Below are positions 1 to 5,214 of a DNA stretch of 5,347 nucleotides, piece after piece; position 1 is the stretch's first letter, and each line of letters starts with the position of its first letter. Below the pieces are notes generated by a model. That model was not told the DNA's origin. It worked only from the letters and a program-made list of their open reading frames with translations, and ran no database searches. This stretch comes from Pseudomonadota bacterium. Its GTDB lineage: Bacteria; Pseudomonadota; Gammaproteobacteria; Xanthomonadales; Xanthomonadaceae. A program made the translations under genes and the position numbers. The stretch lies in NCBI GenBank assembly GCA_023439425.1, contig JAEXNZ010000408.1:1-5347 (forward strand). The letters run 5' to 3'.

Positions 1-310
1 GCGGGCCGAAGTTGGTCTGCAGCACGACCTGCTGGCCCGGGGCGAGCTTGGCATTGCCGAAATGCTTCTTCGGCACGCGCTGGGTCAGGCCTTCGCGGCG
101 CTCGCCGTAGGCATCAGCGGCCTTGACGTCGACTTCGAAGCTGGCACCGGCTTCCTGGTCCATCATGGCGTTTTCCAGGCCCGGAATGATGTTGCCATGG
201 CCGATCAGGATCGCCAGCGGCTCACGGTCCTTGGAGCTTTCGATCGGATCCTGGCCCTGCTCGGCCACGGTGTAATGGAAGCGGACGACACTGTCTTTAG
301 CGATCTTCAT
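1..310 (-). CDS. slyD: SlyD-type FKBP peptidyl-prolyl cis-trans isomerase, N-terminal part (cut by window edge)
   Basis: SlyD proteins are cytoplasmic FKBP-fold prolyl isomerases and chaperones; many also bind nickel through a His-rich tail. The first 103 residues are visible, starting MKIAKDSVVRFHYTVAEQGQ. Typical family features are an FKBP core with GHGNIIPGLENAM at about residues 37-49, and DAYGER followed by LTQRVPKKHFG at about 66-85. The latter is the entry into the insert-in-flap chaperone domain that separates SlyD-type from simple FKBPs. The line-up with E. coli SlyD (LVSL.Y, GHGSLISGLE, NDAYG, LVQRVPKDVF) is recalled from knowledge of the family. The gene runs off the left edge, so the rest of the flap domain and any metal-binding tail cannot be judged. 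The start is the ATG at 308-310; upstream there is only a weak purine stretch (AAGAG). It is divergent from the NlpC/P60 lipoprotein gene, with about 110 bp between starts. The family is secure; the exact paralogue is less so. Confidence 0.93.
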   Translation of the reverse strand, partial: MKIAKDSVVRFHYTVAEQGQDPIESSKDREPLAILIGHGNIIPGLENAMMDQEAGASFEVDVKAADAYGERREGLTQRVPKKHFGNAKLAPGQQVVLQTNFGP

Positions 311-419
311 ACGGAACTCTTGTGCTGGGGCTGCCGGGGCAGACGGGTGGGACGGGTTGTCGCCCGCCGGTTACGCCGCCATCATGGCGACTTCCAAGGC
401 CGCGCATTATCCGGACATC

Positions 420-959
420 ATGCTGCTGACGCCAGTTTCGCGCTTGACCCGCCTGCCAGCCCAACTGGCGCTGATCGCCGCTCTGGCCCTGCTGGCCGCC
501 TGTGGTGGCGGTAAAACCACCCGCCCGTCCCCTCCGCAGGCATCGGCACAGAACTGGCCGGTGGTTACTCCGAACAACCCGCAGGCCGCCAATGCGGTGC
601 TGATGCGCGCCATCGGCCTGGTCGGCACCCCTTACCGCTACGGTGGCAACACGCCCGAATCCGGGTTCGACTGCAGCGGACTGGTCACCTACGTCTACCG
701 GGAGATGGTCGACCTGAAGCTGCCGCGTACCTCGCGTGACCTGGCCGCGGTACAGGGCCCGAAGATCGACCCGAAGCGGCTGGCGGCCGGCGACCTGGTG
801 TTCTTCGGCAATCGCGGCAATGTCTTCCACGTCGGGATCTACGTGGGTGAAGGTCGCTTCGTGCACGCCCCGAGTACGGGCGGCACCGTTCGTCTGGACT
901 CGCTGGGTGGGAGCTACTGGAAGGACCACTACACGGGCGCGAAACGCGTTCTGCACTAA
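420..959 (+). CDS. NlpC/P60 family cell-wall peptidase, predicted lipoprotein
   Basis: NlpC/P60 enzymes are papain-like cysteine peptidases that usually cut the D-Glu/mDAP bond in peptidoglycan stems. From the ATG at 420 the product is 179 residues. It has a basic n-region, a hydrophobic core (LALIAALALLA) and a lipobox ending LLAAC with Cys28. Gly follows the Cys, so there is no Asp+2 inner-membrane retention signal and outer-membrane anchoring is expected. A short Pro-rich linker (about 30-55) leads to the catalytic domain (about 60-179). The triad is Cys85 in FDCSGL, His137 in FHVGIYVG and His149 in FVHAPS, all present. In-frame alternatives at TTG 357 and ATG 384 would add residues before the signal; none of the three starts has a good Shine-Dalgarno sequence. 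I chose 420 because it gives the most normal lipoprotein signal. Similar architecture to Spr/MepS-like lipoproteins suggests an endopeptidase role, but the substrate is inferred. The paralogue lies immediately downstream. Confidence 0.92.
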   Translation: MLLTPVSRLTRLPAQLALIAALALLAACGGGKTTRPSPPQASAQNWPVVTPNNPQAANAVLMRAIGLVGTPYRYGGNTPESGFDCSGLVTYVYREMVDLKLPRTSRDLAAVQGPKIDPKRLAAGDLVFFGNRGNVFHVGIYVGEGRFVHAPSTGGTVRLDSLGGSYWKDHYTGAKRVLH

Positions 960-984
960 TCTGAACAGGGCCAAGACTCGAAAG

Positions 985-1000
985 TGTGACGCACATCACC
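985..1000. promoter_or_regulatory. CRP/Clp-type binding site upstream of second NlpC/P60 gene
   Basis: The sequence TGTGA-CGCACA-TCACC matches the CRP family consensus TGTGA-N6-TCACA at nine of ten defined positions, with the correct spacing and an A-rich 5' flank. In Xanthomonadaceae the CRP homologue Clp recognises this type of site and controls many extracellular and surface functions (family knowledge). The centre is about 98 bp before the GTG start at 1091. That Clp binds here, and whether it activates or represses, is inference. Confidence 0.6.
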
Positions 1001-1003
1001 CTC

Positions 1004-1027
1004 CGTTAAACGAAACTTTAACGAAAT
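1004..1027. repeat. Tandem 11-bp repeat with overlapping inverted repeat in promoter region
   Basis: Two abutting 11-mers, TTAAACGAAAC (1006-1016) and TTTAACGAAAT (1017-1027), agree at 9 of 11 positions, one helical turn apart. The same bases contain a perfect inverted repeat, CGTTAAA (1004-1010) and TTTAACG (1017-1023), with a 6-base spacer. It begins four bases after the CRP/Clp-like site, in an AT-rich island unlike the surrounding GC-rich DNA. It could be an operator or part of the core promoter. I could not assign a convincing -35/-10 pair. Confidence 0.5.
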
Positions 1028-1090
1028 TTGTACCTAATCACACGCTTTCCACGGCATCATCACCCATCGTTTTTATTCAGTGACCGCCGC

Positions 1091-1864
1091 GTGACGACAG
1101 CCGACCTGACGTGCAAAGGCCAGACCGCCACCCCACGGCGTATCACCCGCCCCGCTCTTCTCGCTTTCGCCCTCTGCCTGGCCAGCCTTCCGGCCTGGGC
1201 GCAGACGGCACCGACGGCCGCCCCCGAGGCGGTTGAAGCTGCGGCCACGCCGGCCGCCGAGATGACCGCCGCTGCCAAGCCGAAGGCTGCAGCACCGGTC
1301 CGCAGCAAGACCGATGCCGCCGCCAGTGCCACGCTTGCCGCGCTGCTGCCGCACCTGGCTGCCAACGACACCATTCCGCTCATGGACCGCTCGGCGATGG
1401 TGGCCGGCGACCTGAGCCGCCTGCTGGCCAACTACGATGCCTCCAACGGCACCATCGTGGCCGCCGACCCGGCCGAGAACGGCAAGGTCCAGTCCCTGCT
1501 CCGCCGCGCGATGACCCTGCTGGGCACCCCGTACCGCTGGGGTGGCACCTCGCCGGACAGCGGTTTCGACTGCAGCGGCCTGGTCAGTTATGTGTTCCGC
1601 ACCGCACTGGGCATCGAACTGCCGCGCGTCTCGCGTGAAATGGCCCGCGATGGCGAGGCCCAGCTGATCAACGACCGCAATGCGCTGGCCGCCGGCGACC
1701 TGGTGTTCTTCGGCCGCAAGGGCCGGGTTGACCATGTCGGTATCTACGTCGGTGAAGGCCGTTTCCTGCATGCCCCGAGCACCGGCAAGGACGTCCGCGT
1801 CGACAGCCTGGTCACGGGTTACTGGGGTGGCAAGTTCATGCAGGCCCGTCGCGTCGAACTCTGA
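1091..1864 (+). CDS. NlpC/P60 family cell-wall peptidase, predicted secreted
   Basis: From the GTG at 1091 the product is 257 residues. It has a rather long basic n-region (to about residue 21), a hydrophobic core, and a probable signal peptidase I site after AWA (Ala37), leaving Gln38 as the mature N-terminus. There is no lipobox, so a soluble periplasmic or extracellular protein is expected, unlike its neighbour. An Ala/Pro/Lys-rich low-complexity stretch (about 39-82) and a short helical region (about 83-135) precede the NlpC/P60 domain (about 136-257). The triad is Cys161 in FDCSGLV, His215 in DHVGIYVG and His227 in FLHAPS. By hand count a little under 60% of about 118 aligned positions match the upstream paralogue. 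A TTG at 1028 would also be in frame but falls next to the promoter motifs and would bury the signal peptide; no clear Shine-Dalgarno supports either start. The enzyme probably cleaves peptidoglycan stem peptides (inference from family). Confidence 0.92.
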   Translation: MTTADLTCKGQTATPRRITRPALLAFALCLASLPAWAQTAPTAAPEAVEAAATPAAEMTAAAKPKAAAPVRSKTDAAASATLAALLPHLAANDTIPLMDRSAMVAGDLSRLLANYDASNGTIVAADPAENGKVQSLLRRAMTLLGTPYRWGGTSPDSGFDCSGLVSYVFRTALGIELPRVSREMARDGEAQLINDRNALAAGDLVFFGRKGRVDHVGIYVGEGRFLHAPSTGKDVRVDSLVTGYWGGKFMQARRVEL

Positions 1865-1890
1865 CCGGCCCCGCGCATACCTGAATCCTG

Positions 1891-1919
1891 AAGGCCGCTG
1901 CTTCGCAGCGGCCTTTTTT
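1891..1919 (+). terminator. Intrinsic terminator after the NlpC/P60 pair
   Basis: GGCCGCTGC, a TTC loop and GCAGCGGCC form a 9-bp GC-rich stem followed directly by TTTTTT at 1914-1919, with AA just before the stem. It starts 27 nt after the stop codon at 1864. This is a canonical rho-independent terminator on the plus strand. Confidence 0.94.
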
Positions 1920-1946
1920 GTGGCCGGCGTGATGGCCGTTGCCGCC

Positions 1947-1962
1947 TGGAACGCGCGTTGTT
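1947..1962 (+). promoter_or_regulatory. Weak sigma-54-like -24/-12 box upstream of the activator gene
   Basis: TGGAACG-CGCG-TTGTT has the spacing of the sigma-54 consensus TGGCACG-N4-TTGCW. The GG at -24 is present, but the normally invariant C at -12 is T. It lies 116 bp before the ATG at 2078. It could mean auto-regulation, but the mismatch at a key base makes it a weak candidate. Confidence 0.2.
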
Positions 1963-2003
1963 CTTTTCACAACCCAGCCCGCCCCCATGGCGCGGCGATG
2001 GTA

Positions 2004-2027
2004 CCCGGCGTGGGGCGGCACGCCGGG
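2004..2027 (+). other. Perfect 9-bp hairpin in the leader of the activator gene
   Basis: CCCGGCGTG (2004-2012) pairs perfectly with CACGCCGGG (2019-2027) around a 6-base G-rich loop. No T-run follows, so it is not an intrinsic terminator for plus-strand transcription. It sits 50 bp before the start codon and may be a leader-RNA structure, a protein-binding palindrome or a degenerate REP sequence. Confidence 0.5.
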
Positions 2028-2066
2028 CAGCGGTGAGCAGGAGACTCCGCCAGGATACCTTTCCGT

Positions 2067-2074
2067 GAAGGTGA
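2067..2074 (+). promoter_or_regulatory. Ribosome binding site fixing the activator start
   Basis: GAAGGTGA, with AAGG as its core, ends three bases before the ATG at 2078. An in-frame TGA at 2066-2068 blocks any longer reading, so this site decides the start. Confidence 0.75.
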
Positions 2075-2077
2075 CGC

Positions 2078-3415
2078 ATGGCGGCAGTCCCTGAAATTCC
2101 GGCCCGGTGTGTGATCTGGTTTGGGCAACCCCTGGCAGCAGAGCGCACGGCCCTGGCAGCCGCCGGCTGGCAGGTCCGCGGCGTGGCCACCGACGGCGCT
2201 GTGGCCATCGGCATGCGCGGCAACGACCTGGTGGTCGGTCTGCTGGACCTGCGCAGCGTGGCCCCCTCTCACCTGACCCATCTGCAGGCGGTGCTGGACC
2301 AGCATCGGCACCTGCAGGTGCTGGCGATCCTGCCAGCGGGCGCAGCGGCGGTGCATCCGCAGTGGCAGCCGTTGCTGGCCTGCTGCACGGAAACCTTCAG
2401 CGCACCGCTGGATGTTTCGCGCCTGGTGCAGCGGCTGCAGGAGCTGGGCGATGAACAGCATCTACAGCCGCCGTCCGGGGCCCAGGCACTGATCGGCGAA
2501 AGCCAGGCGCTGCAGGTCACCCGCGCGGCGCTCCGCAAATTCGCCCCGGTGGAACTGCCGGTGCTGATCACCGGCGAGACAGGCACCGGCAAGGAGCTGG
2601 CAGCGCACGCGCTGCATGCGTTGTCATCGCGCCATGCGCGGCCGTTCCTGGCAGTGAACTGCGGTGCGATTCCGGCGGCGCTGGTGCAGTCGGAACTGTT
2701 CGGTCACGAGCGGGGTGCCTTTACCGGGGCGGCGAATCGCCGGCTGGGTCTGTTCGAAACGGCCAGTGGCGGCACGGTGTTCCTGGATGAGATCGGCGAC
2801 CTGCCGCTGGATGCACAGACGAATCTGCTGCGGGTGCTGCAGGAGGGCACGATCGAACGGGTCGGCAGCAACCAGCCGTTGGCGGTGGACGTGCGGGTGA
2901 TCGCGGCCACCCACGTGGATCTGGAACAGGCGGTGGAGCGCGGACAGTTCCGGCGCGACCTGTTCTATCGCCTGAACGTACTGCGCCTGCCATTGCCGGC
3001 GCTGCGCGACCGGGGCAGCGACATCACGCTGCTGGCCGAGCACTTCCTGGCCAGCTTCCGCCAACGCCACGTCACCCGCGCGCGCGGTTTCAGCAGCGAG
3101 GCGCTGCAGGCGATGCAGCAGTTCCGTTGGCCAGGCAATGTGCGCGAACTGCTGAACCGGGTGCAGCGTGCCGCCATCGTGAGCGAAGTGGAGCTGATCA
3201 CGGTGGAAGACCTGGAGCTTTCTGCAGAGGGCATCGAGGTGCCACAACGTCTGCTGCATGACGTACGCCAGGCGGCAGAACGCGACGCCTTGCTGCGCGC
3301 ATTGCGCCAGAACGACTTCAACATCACCGCCTGCGCCCGCACCATGCAGGTCTCGCGCGTCACCGTCTACCGCCTCTGCCGCAAACACCAGCTCGCCCTG
3401 CCGGAATTGCGCTGA
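2078..3415 (+). CDS. Sigma-54-dependent enhancer-binding protein with degenerate VpsR-like receiver domain
   Basis: This is a 445-residue cytoplasmic transcription activator that would remodel sigma-54 RNA polymerase by ATP hydrolysis. Residues 10-125 resemble a receiver fold with Asp57 in LLDLR. However, the acidic pair after the first strand is replaced by FGQP, and the conserved Lys near the last strand is Ser (FSAPLD), so ordinary phosphorylation is doubtful. The AAA+ domain (about 137-365) is complete: Walker A GETGTGKE (166-173), the sigma-54 contact loop GAFTGA (213-218), Walker B GGTVFLDEIGD (231-241), arginine-rich FRRDLFYRLN (291-300) and sensor II WPGNVREL (351-358). A Fis-type helix-turn-helix lies at about 413-437 (NITACARTMQVSRVTVYRL). 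VpsR and FleQ are relatives that sense c-di-GMP; the FleQ LFRS motif before the AAA+ domain is absent here, so any ligand is unknown. Its targets are not shown; the convergent outer-membrane operon is a reasonable guess. Confidence 0.95.
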   Translation: MAAVPEIPARCVIWFGQPLAAERTALAAAGWQVRGVATDGAVAIGMRGNDLVVGLLDLRSVAPSHLTHLQAVLDQHRHLQVLAILPAGAAAVHPQWQPLLACCTETFSAPLDVSRLVQRLQELGDEQHLQPPSGAQALIGESQALQVTRAALRKFAPVELPVLITGETGTGKELAAHALHALSSRHARPFLAVNCGAIPAALVQSELFGHERGAFTGAANRRLGLFETASGGTVFLDEIGDLPLDAQTNLLRVLQEGTIERVGSNQPLAVDVRVIAATHVDLEQAVERGQFRRDLFYRLNVLRLPLPALRDRGSDITLLAEHFLASFRQRHVTRARGFSSEALQAMQQFRWPGNVRELLNRVQRAAIVSEVELITVEDLELSAEGIEVPQRLLHDVRQAAERDALLRALRQNDFNITACARTMQVSRVTVYRLCRKHQLALPELR

Positions 3416-3443
3416 CAGCTCGCGATTGCACGATTTCAGTATC

Positions 3444-3460
3444 GCCGGGCGTTGCCCGGC
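3444..3460. repeat. REP-like GC hairpin after the activator gene
   Basis: GCCGGGC-GTT-GCCCGGC is a perfect 7-bp stem with a 3-base loop, 28 nt after the stop at 3415. It is preceded by GTATC, close to the GTAG head that marks the SMAG class of Stenotrophomonas REP sequences (recalled knowledge). No T-run follows, so if it ends transcription it does so atypically. Confidence 0.45.
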
Positions 3461-3505
3461 TTCGGTTGGATTTGGGCGAACAACCGGTGCTCGTCGGTTC
3501 CCTGG

Positions 3506-3616
3506 TTTGGCGGATCGGGATGGGCATTCCGGGGGACGCTGCAAGTACGTCCTTGTAAGCTCAGTCGCCGCATCCATGCGGCTCATGCCCCCTCCAGCCC
3601 ATACCGAACCGCCATC
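3506..3616. repeat. About 110-nt imperfect palindromic element, candidate dispersed intergenic repeat
   Basis: The outer arms at 3506-3525 and 3597-3616 are complementary at 16 of 20 positions. Just inside, GGGGG (3531-3535) faces CCCCC (3588-3592), and the centre holds a hairpin, GCCGCAT (3567-3573) with ATGCGGC (3576-3582). The whole could fold into a long RNA stem or cruciform. Together with its flanks it fills the gene-free stretch 3461-3735, in which I see no credible coding sequence: short frames there start at TTG or run in from the activator gene in another frame and have no family features. That it is a repeated family in the genome is inference. Confidence 0.4.
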
Positions 3617-3735
3617 GACAGGCCATCGGTAGCCAGAGAAAATCAAACCCGCGTGCGGATCGGTAGCGTCGGTCGACAGACGACGGCCCAGAACCAATCA
3701 ACATCCGATAACGCATGACCCCGCAACGAGGAAGA

Positions 3736-3770
3736 GCCCCCTTTGTTAAGGGGGCGCGCCGACAGGCGCG
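3736..3770. other. Adjacent hairpin pair in the convergent intergenic region
   Basis: GCCCCCTT (3736-3743) pairs with AAGGGGGC (3748-3755) around TGTT: a perfect 8-bp stem. It is followed by CGCGCC (3755-3760) and GGCGCG (3765-3770) around GACA, sharing one base. Read on the minus strand, the 8-bp stem is followed by the pyrimidine-rich TCTTCCTC, so it could serve as a weak terminator for the outer-membrane operon. No true T-run exists on either strand. Confidence 0.5.
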
Positions 3771-3779
3771 GGGATAGGA

Positions 3780-3795
3780 AGCAACTCGGGCCCCA
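3780..3795 (-). promoter_or_regulatory. Sigma-54-like box on the minus strand
   Basis: Read on the minus strand, TGGGGCC-CGAG-TTGCT has the GG and GC doublets at the right spacing for sigma-54, but poor matches between them (GGCC for CACG). It would drive transcription antisense to the 3' part of the activator gene. It overlaps a hairpin arm, and a chance match is likely. Confidence 0.12.
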
Positions 3796-3846
3796 CAGTT
3801 TGCGTAGCAAAGTGTGGGCAACAGGTGCGCATTTGCGCACCTGTTG
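3792..3846. terminator. Tandem long hairpins just downstream of the outer-membrane protein gene
   Basis: The first hairpin pairs CCCACA plus TTTGC (3792-3803) with GCAAA plus TGTGGG (3807-3818), with one G-G mismatch and a GTA loop. The second is a perfect 12-bp stem, CAACAGGTGCGC (3819-3830) with GCGCACCTGTTG (3835-3846), around ATTT. On the minus strand the 12-bp stem begins 15 nt after the stop codon at 3861. Neither is followed by a T-run, so the region may block 3' exonucleases or stop transcription by a non-canonical route rather than act as a classical terminator. Confidence 0.5.
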
Positions 3847-3860
3847 TGAGGCCAACGGCG

Positions 3861-5159
3861 TCACAACATATACGGAATGCGGAACGCAAGCGTAAAGTCC
3901 GGCGCATCCGGGGTCAGCCCGATCCCCAGCTGGCTAACCAGCGTGGTGTTGCGATTCAGCGCATAGGTGATGCCCAGATTTAGCGTAGCCGCATTCGCAT
4001 CGCTGCCGATCACCTTCACCCACTGGCCGCCCTTGTAGCGCGTCGACGCACGCCGGCTGAGCTTGTCGCTGAACGACATGCTGAGGCTGGTGCGCTCGTT
4101 GAACGCGAACGCCACGCCGGCACCGAAGTAGATCGAGCCACCCAGCTTCACATCACCGGGATTCACCGTGTCCGGATTGCCATCCAGGTCATCGAAACTG
4201 CCCTCGAAGGAGTGGATGTAGCCGATGTTGGCAAACAGAATTGCGGGATCGGCGGTCTTCACCGCCGAAAGTCCGAGGCTGGCCTGCCATACACCGTTGC
4301 CGGTCGCCTGGTCGCCGGGGACAGCGAAACGAATGAAATCATCTTCGTCGCGCTCAAGCACCTTCCAGTCAACGCCATAGGGTTCCTGACCTGTCGGTGC
4401 AGTGACACCGACGTTGAGCACAGTCTCCGGCCAGCGTCCCTTCTCCTGGTTCAGTCGCCAGTTGCCGCTCAAGCTGATGTCGCCAATGCCGTTGCCGCTG
4501 GTTTCCTCCTGGGCGATCGCGGCGGCAGATCCGCCGGCACCGCCCTTCTGGAATACGGTCTTGCGCGCGAGATAAGGCACATCCAGATTCAGCGTCATGC
4601 TCGGTGTCACGCCCCAGCGCGCGGCCAGGTTGTAGGTCAGCGTGTCCGATTCGACGTTCTCGATGGCGATGTTGCCGAGGAAGATCGCATCCAGCGCGAG
4701 GAAACCGTTGAGCGTGACTTGCTTGCGGTCATAGCGCGCGTAGCTCAGGCTGTTCTCCAGGGTGAAGCGACGCGTGAACAAGGTCGCGGTCTGCTGCTTC
4801 ACGTCATCCACGCTGCGTTTGGAGGCCTGCTGCGCCTGTTGCGCCTCAGCCGCACTGCTGGCGTAGCCGTCGCCACTGGGCGGTGTGGCGGCGGCCGCGA
4901 CCACGGGCGGCGGCGCTGCCGCGGCACCGGCTGCCGGCCCGGTCTTGCCGGACAGGCGCGCCTGCATTGCCTGTACCTGCATGTCCAGTTCGCGCAACCG
5001 GCGCACTTCCTGCGCGTAGTTGGCCTTCAGCGTTTCCAGCTGCTGGGCCAGTGCCTTGATGTCAGCCTCGTCGGCCGGCGCGGTCTGCGCGTTTACGCCA
5101 GCCGAGGCCATCAGAGCCAGCGCCGCCAGCGCCAGCGGAGTCATCCGATAAGTGTGCAT
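3861..5159 (-). CDS. FapF-like outer-membrane beta-barrel protein with N-terminal coiled coil
   Basis: The product is 432 residues. A signal peptide (hydrophobic about 7-20) ends at GVNA, with probable cleavage after Ala24. Residues 30-70 form a heptad-like helix (IKALAQQLETLKANY onward), followed by an Ala/Pro linker (71-97), a Q-rich helix (about 103-124) and a barrel domain (about 130-432) of alternating strands with Asp/Gly-rich turns. The stretch LNGFLALDAIFLGNI (150-164) and the NLDVPYL strand are typical of transporter-type barrels. Pseudomonas FapF, which exports functional amyloid subunits, has the same order: coiled coil, helical plug, then barrel. This is the best match I can offer, but it rests on architecture and memory. 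Alternatives are other phenol/MetA-degradation-type porins. The start at 5159 has AAGG only two bases upstream; Met6 (5144) is a possible alternative start. The C-terminus ends in PYML rather than the common terminal Phe. It likely shares an operon with the gene ending at 5202. Confidence 0.85.
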   Translation of the reverse strand: MHTYRMTPLALAALALMASAGVNAQTAPADEADIKALAQQLETLKANYAQEVRRLRELDMQVQAMQARLSGKTGPAAGAAAAPPPVVAAAATPPSGDGYASSAAEAQQAQQASKRSVDDVKQQTATLFTRRFTLENSLSYARYDRKQVTLNGFLALDAIFLGNIAIENVESDTLTYNLAARWGVTPSMTLNLDVPYLARKTVFQKGGAGGSAAAIAQEETSGNGIGDISLSGNWRLNQEKGRWPETVLNVGVTAPTGQEPYGVDWKVLERDEDDFIRFAVPGDQATGNGVWQASLGLSAVKTADPAILFANIGYIHSFEGSFDDLDGNPDTVNPGDVKLGGSIYFGAGVAFAFNERTSLSMSFSDKLSRRASTRYKGGQWVKVIGSDANAATLNLGITYALNRNTTLVSQLGIGLTPDAPDFTLAFRIPYML

Positions 5160-5191
5160 TGCCTTGATCCACGGTGATGGTAAAGCCCCCC

Positions 5192-5214
5192 ACCCGGCCG
5201 TTTACTGGCCGGGT
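5192..5214. other. Hairpin overlapping the stop codon of the upstream operon gene
   Basis: ACCCGGCC (5192-5199) and GGCCGGGT (5207-5214) form a perfect 8-bp stem whose 7-base loop contains the stop codon of the partial gene. No T-run follows on the minus strand. It may adjust relative expression of the two genes, for example by slowing 3' decay, rather than end the transcript. Confidence 0.5.

Noticed and set aside
62..514. 150-residue plus-strand open frame at the left end
   Set aside because: It runs antisense to the clear SlyD coding sequence and into the lipoprotein gene in another frame.
297..974. 225-residue minus-strand open frame over the first NlpC/P60 gene
   Set aside because: Antisense to a gene with an intact catalytic triad, and it overlaps the slyD start; no family features.
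1029..1042. Possible second CRP-like site ending in TCACA
   Set aside because: The left half is TGTAC with a 4-base spacer instead of TGTGA with 6, so it does not fit the family site.
1028..1090. N-terminal extension of the second NlpC/P60 protein from TTG 1028
   Set aside because: It would place 21 extra residues before the signal peptide, and coding would start inside the promoter repeats; GTG 1091 is more sensible.
1073..1771. 232-residue minus-strand open frame over the second NlpC/P60 gene
   Set aside because: Antisense shadow with compositional bias only.
2033..2068. 11-codon GTG...TGA reading frame just before the activator start
   Set aside because: No clear ribosome binding site of its own, and no run of regulatory codons that would suggest a leader peptide.
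2624..3697. 357-residue open frame on the minus strand opposite the activator gene
   Set aside because: It lies antisense to a complete, motif-rich sigma-54 activator, has no recognisable domain and is His/Arg/Gln-rich as expected from reading GC-rich codons backwards.
3452..3718. 88-residue plus-strand open frame in the gene-free region
   Set aside because: It begins at TTG inside a hairpin arm with no ribosome binding site and crosses the palindromic element; no domain or signal visible.
4212..5177. 321-residue open frame on the plus strand opposite the barrel gene
   Set aside because: Arg/Gly/Val-rich shadow of the opposite strand; the minus-strand product has a signal peptide, coiled coil and barrel pattern.
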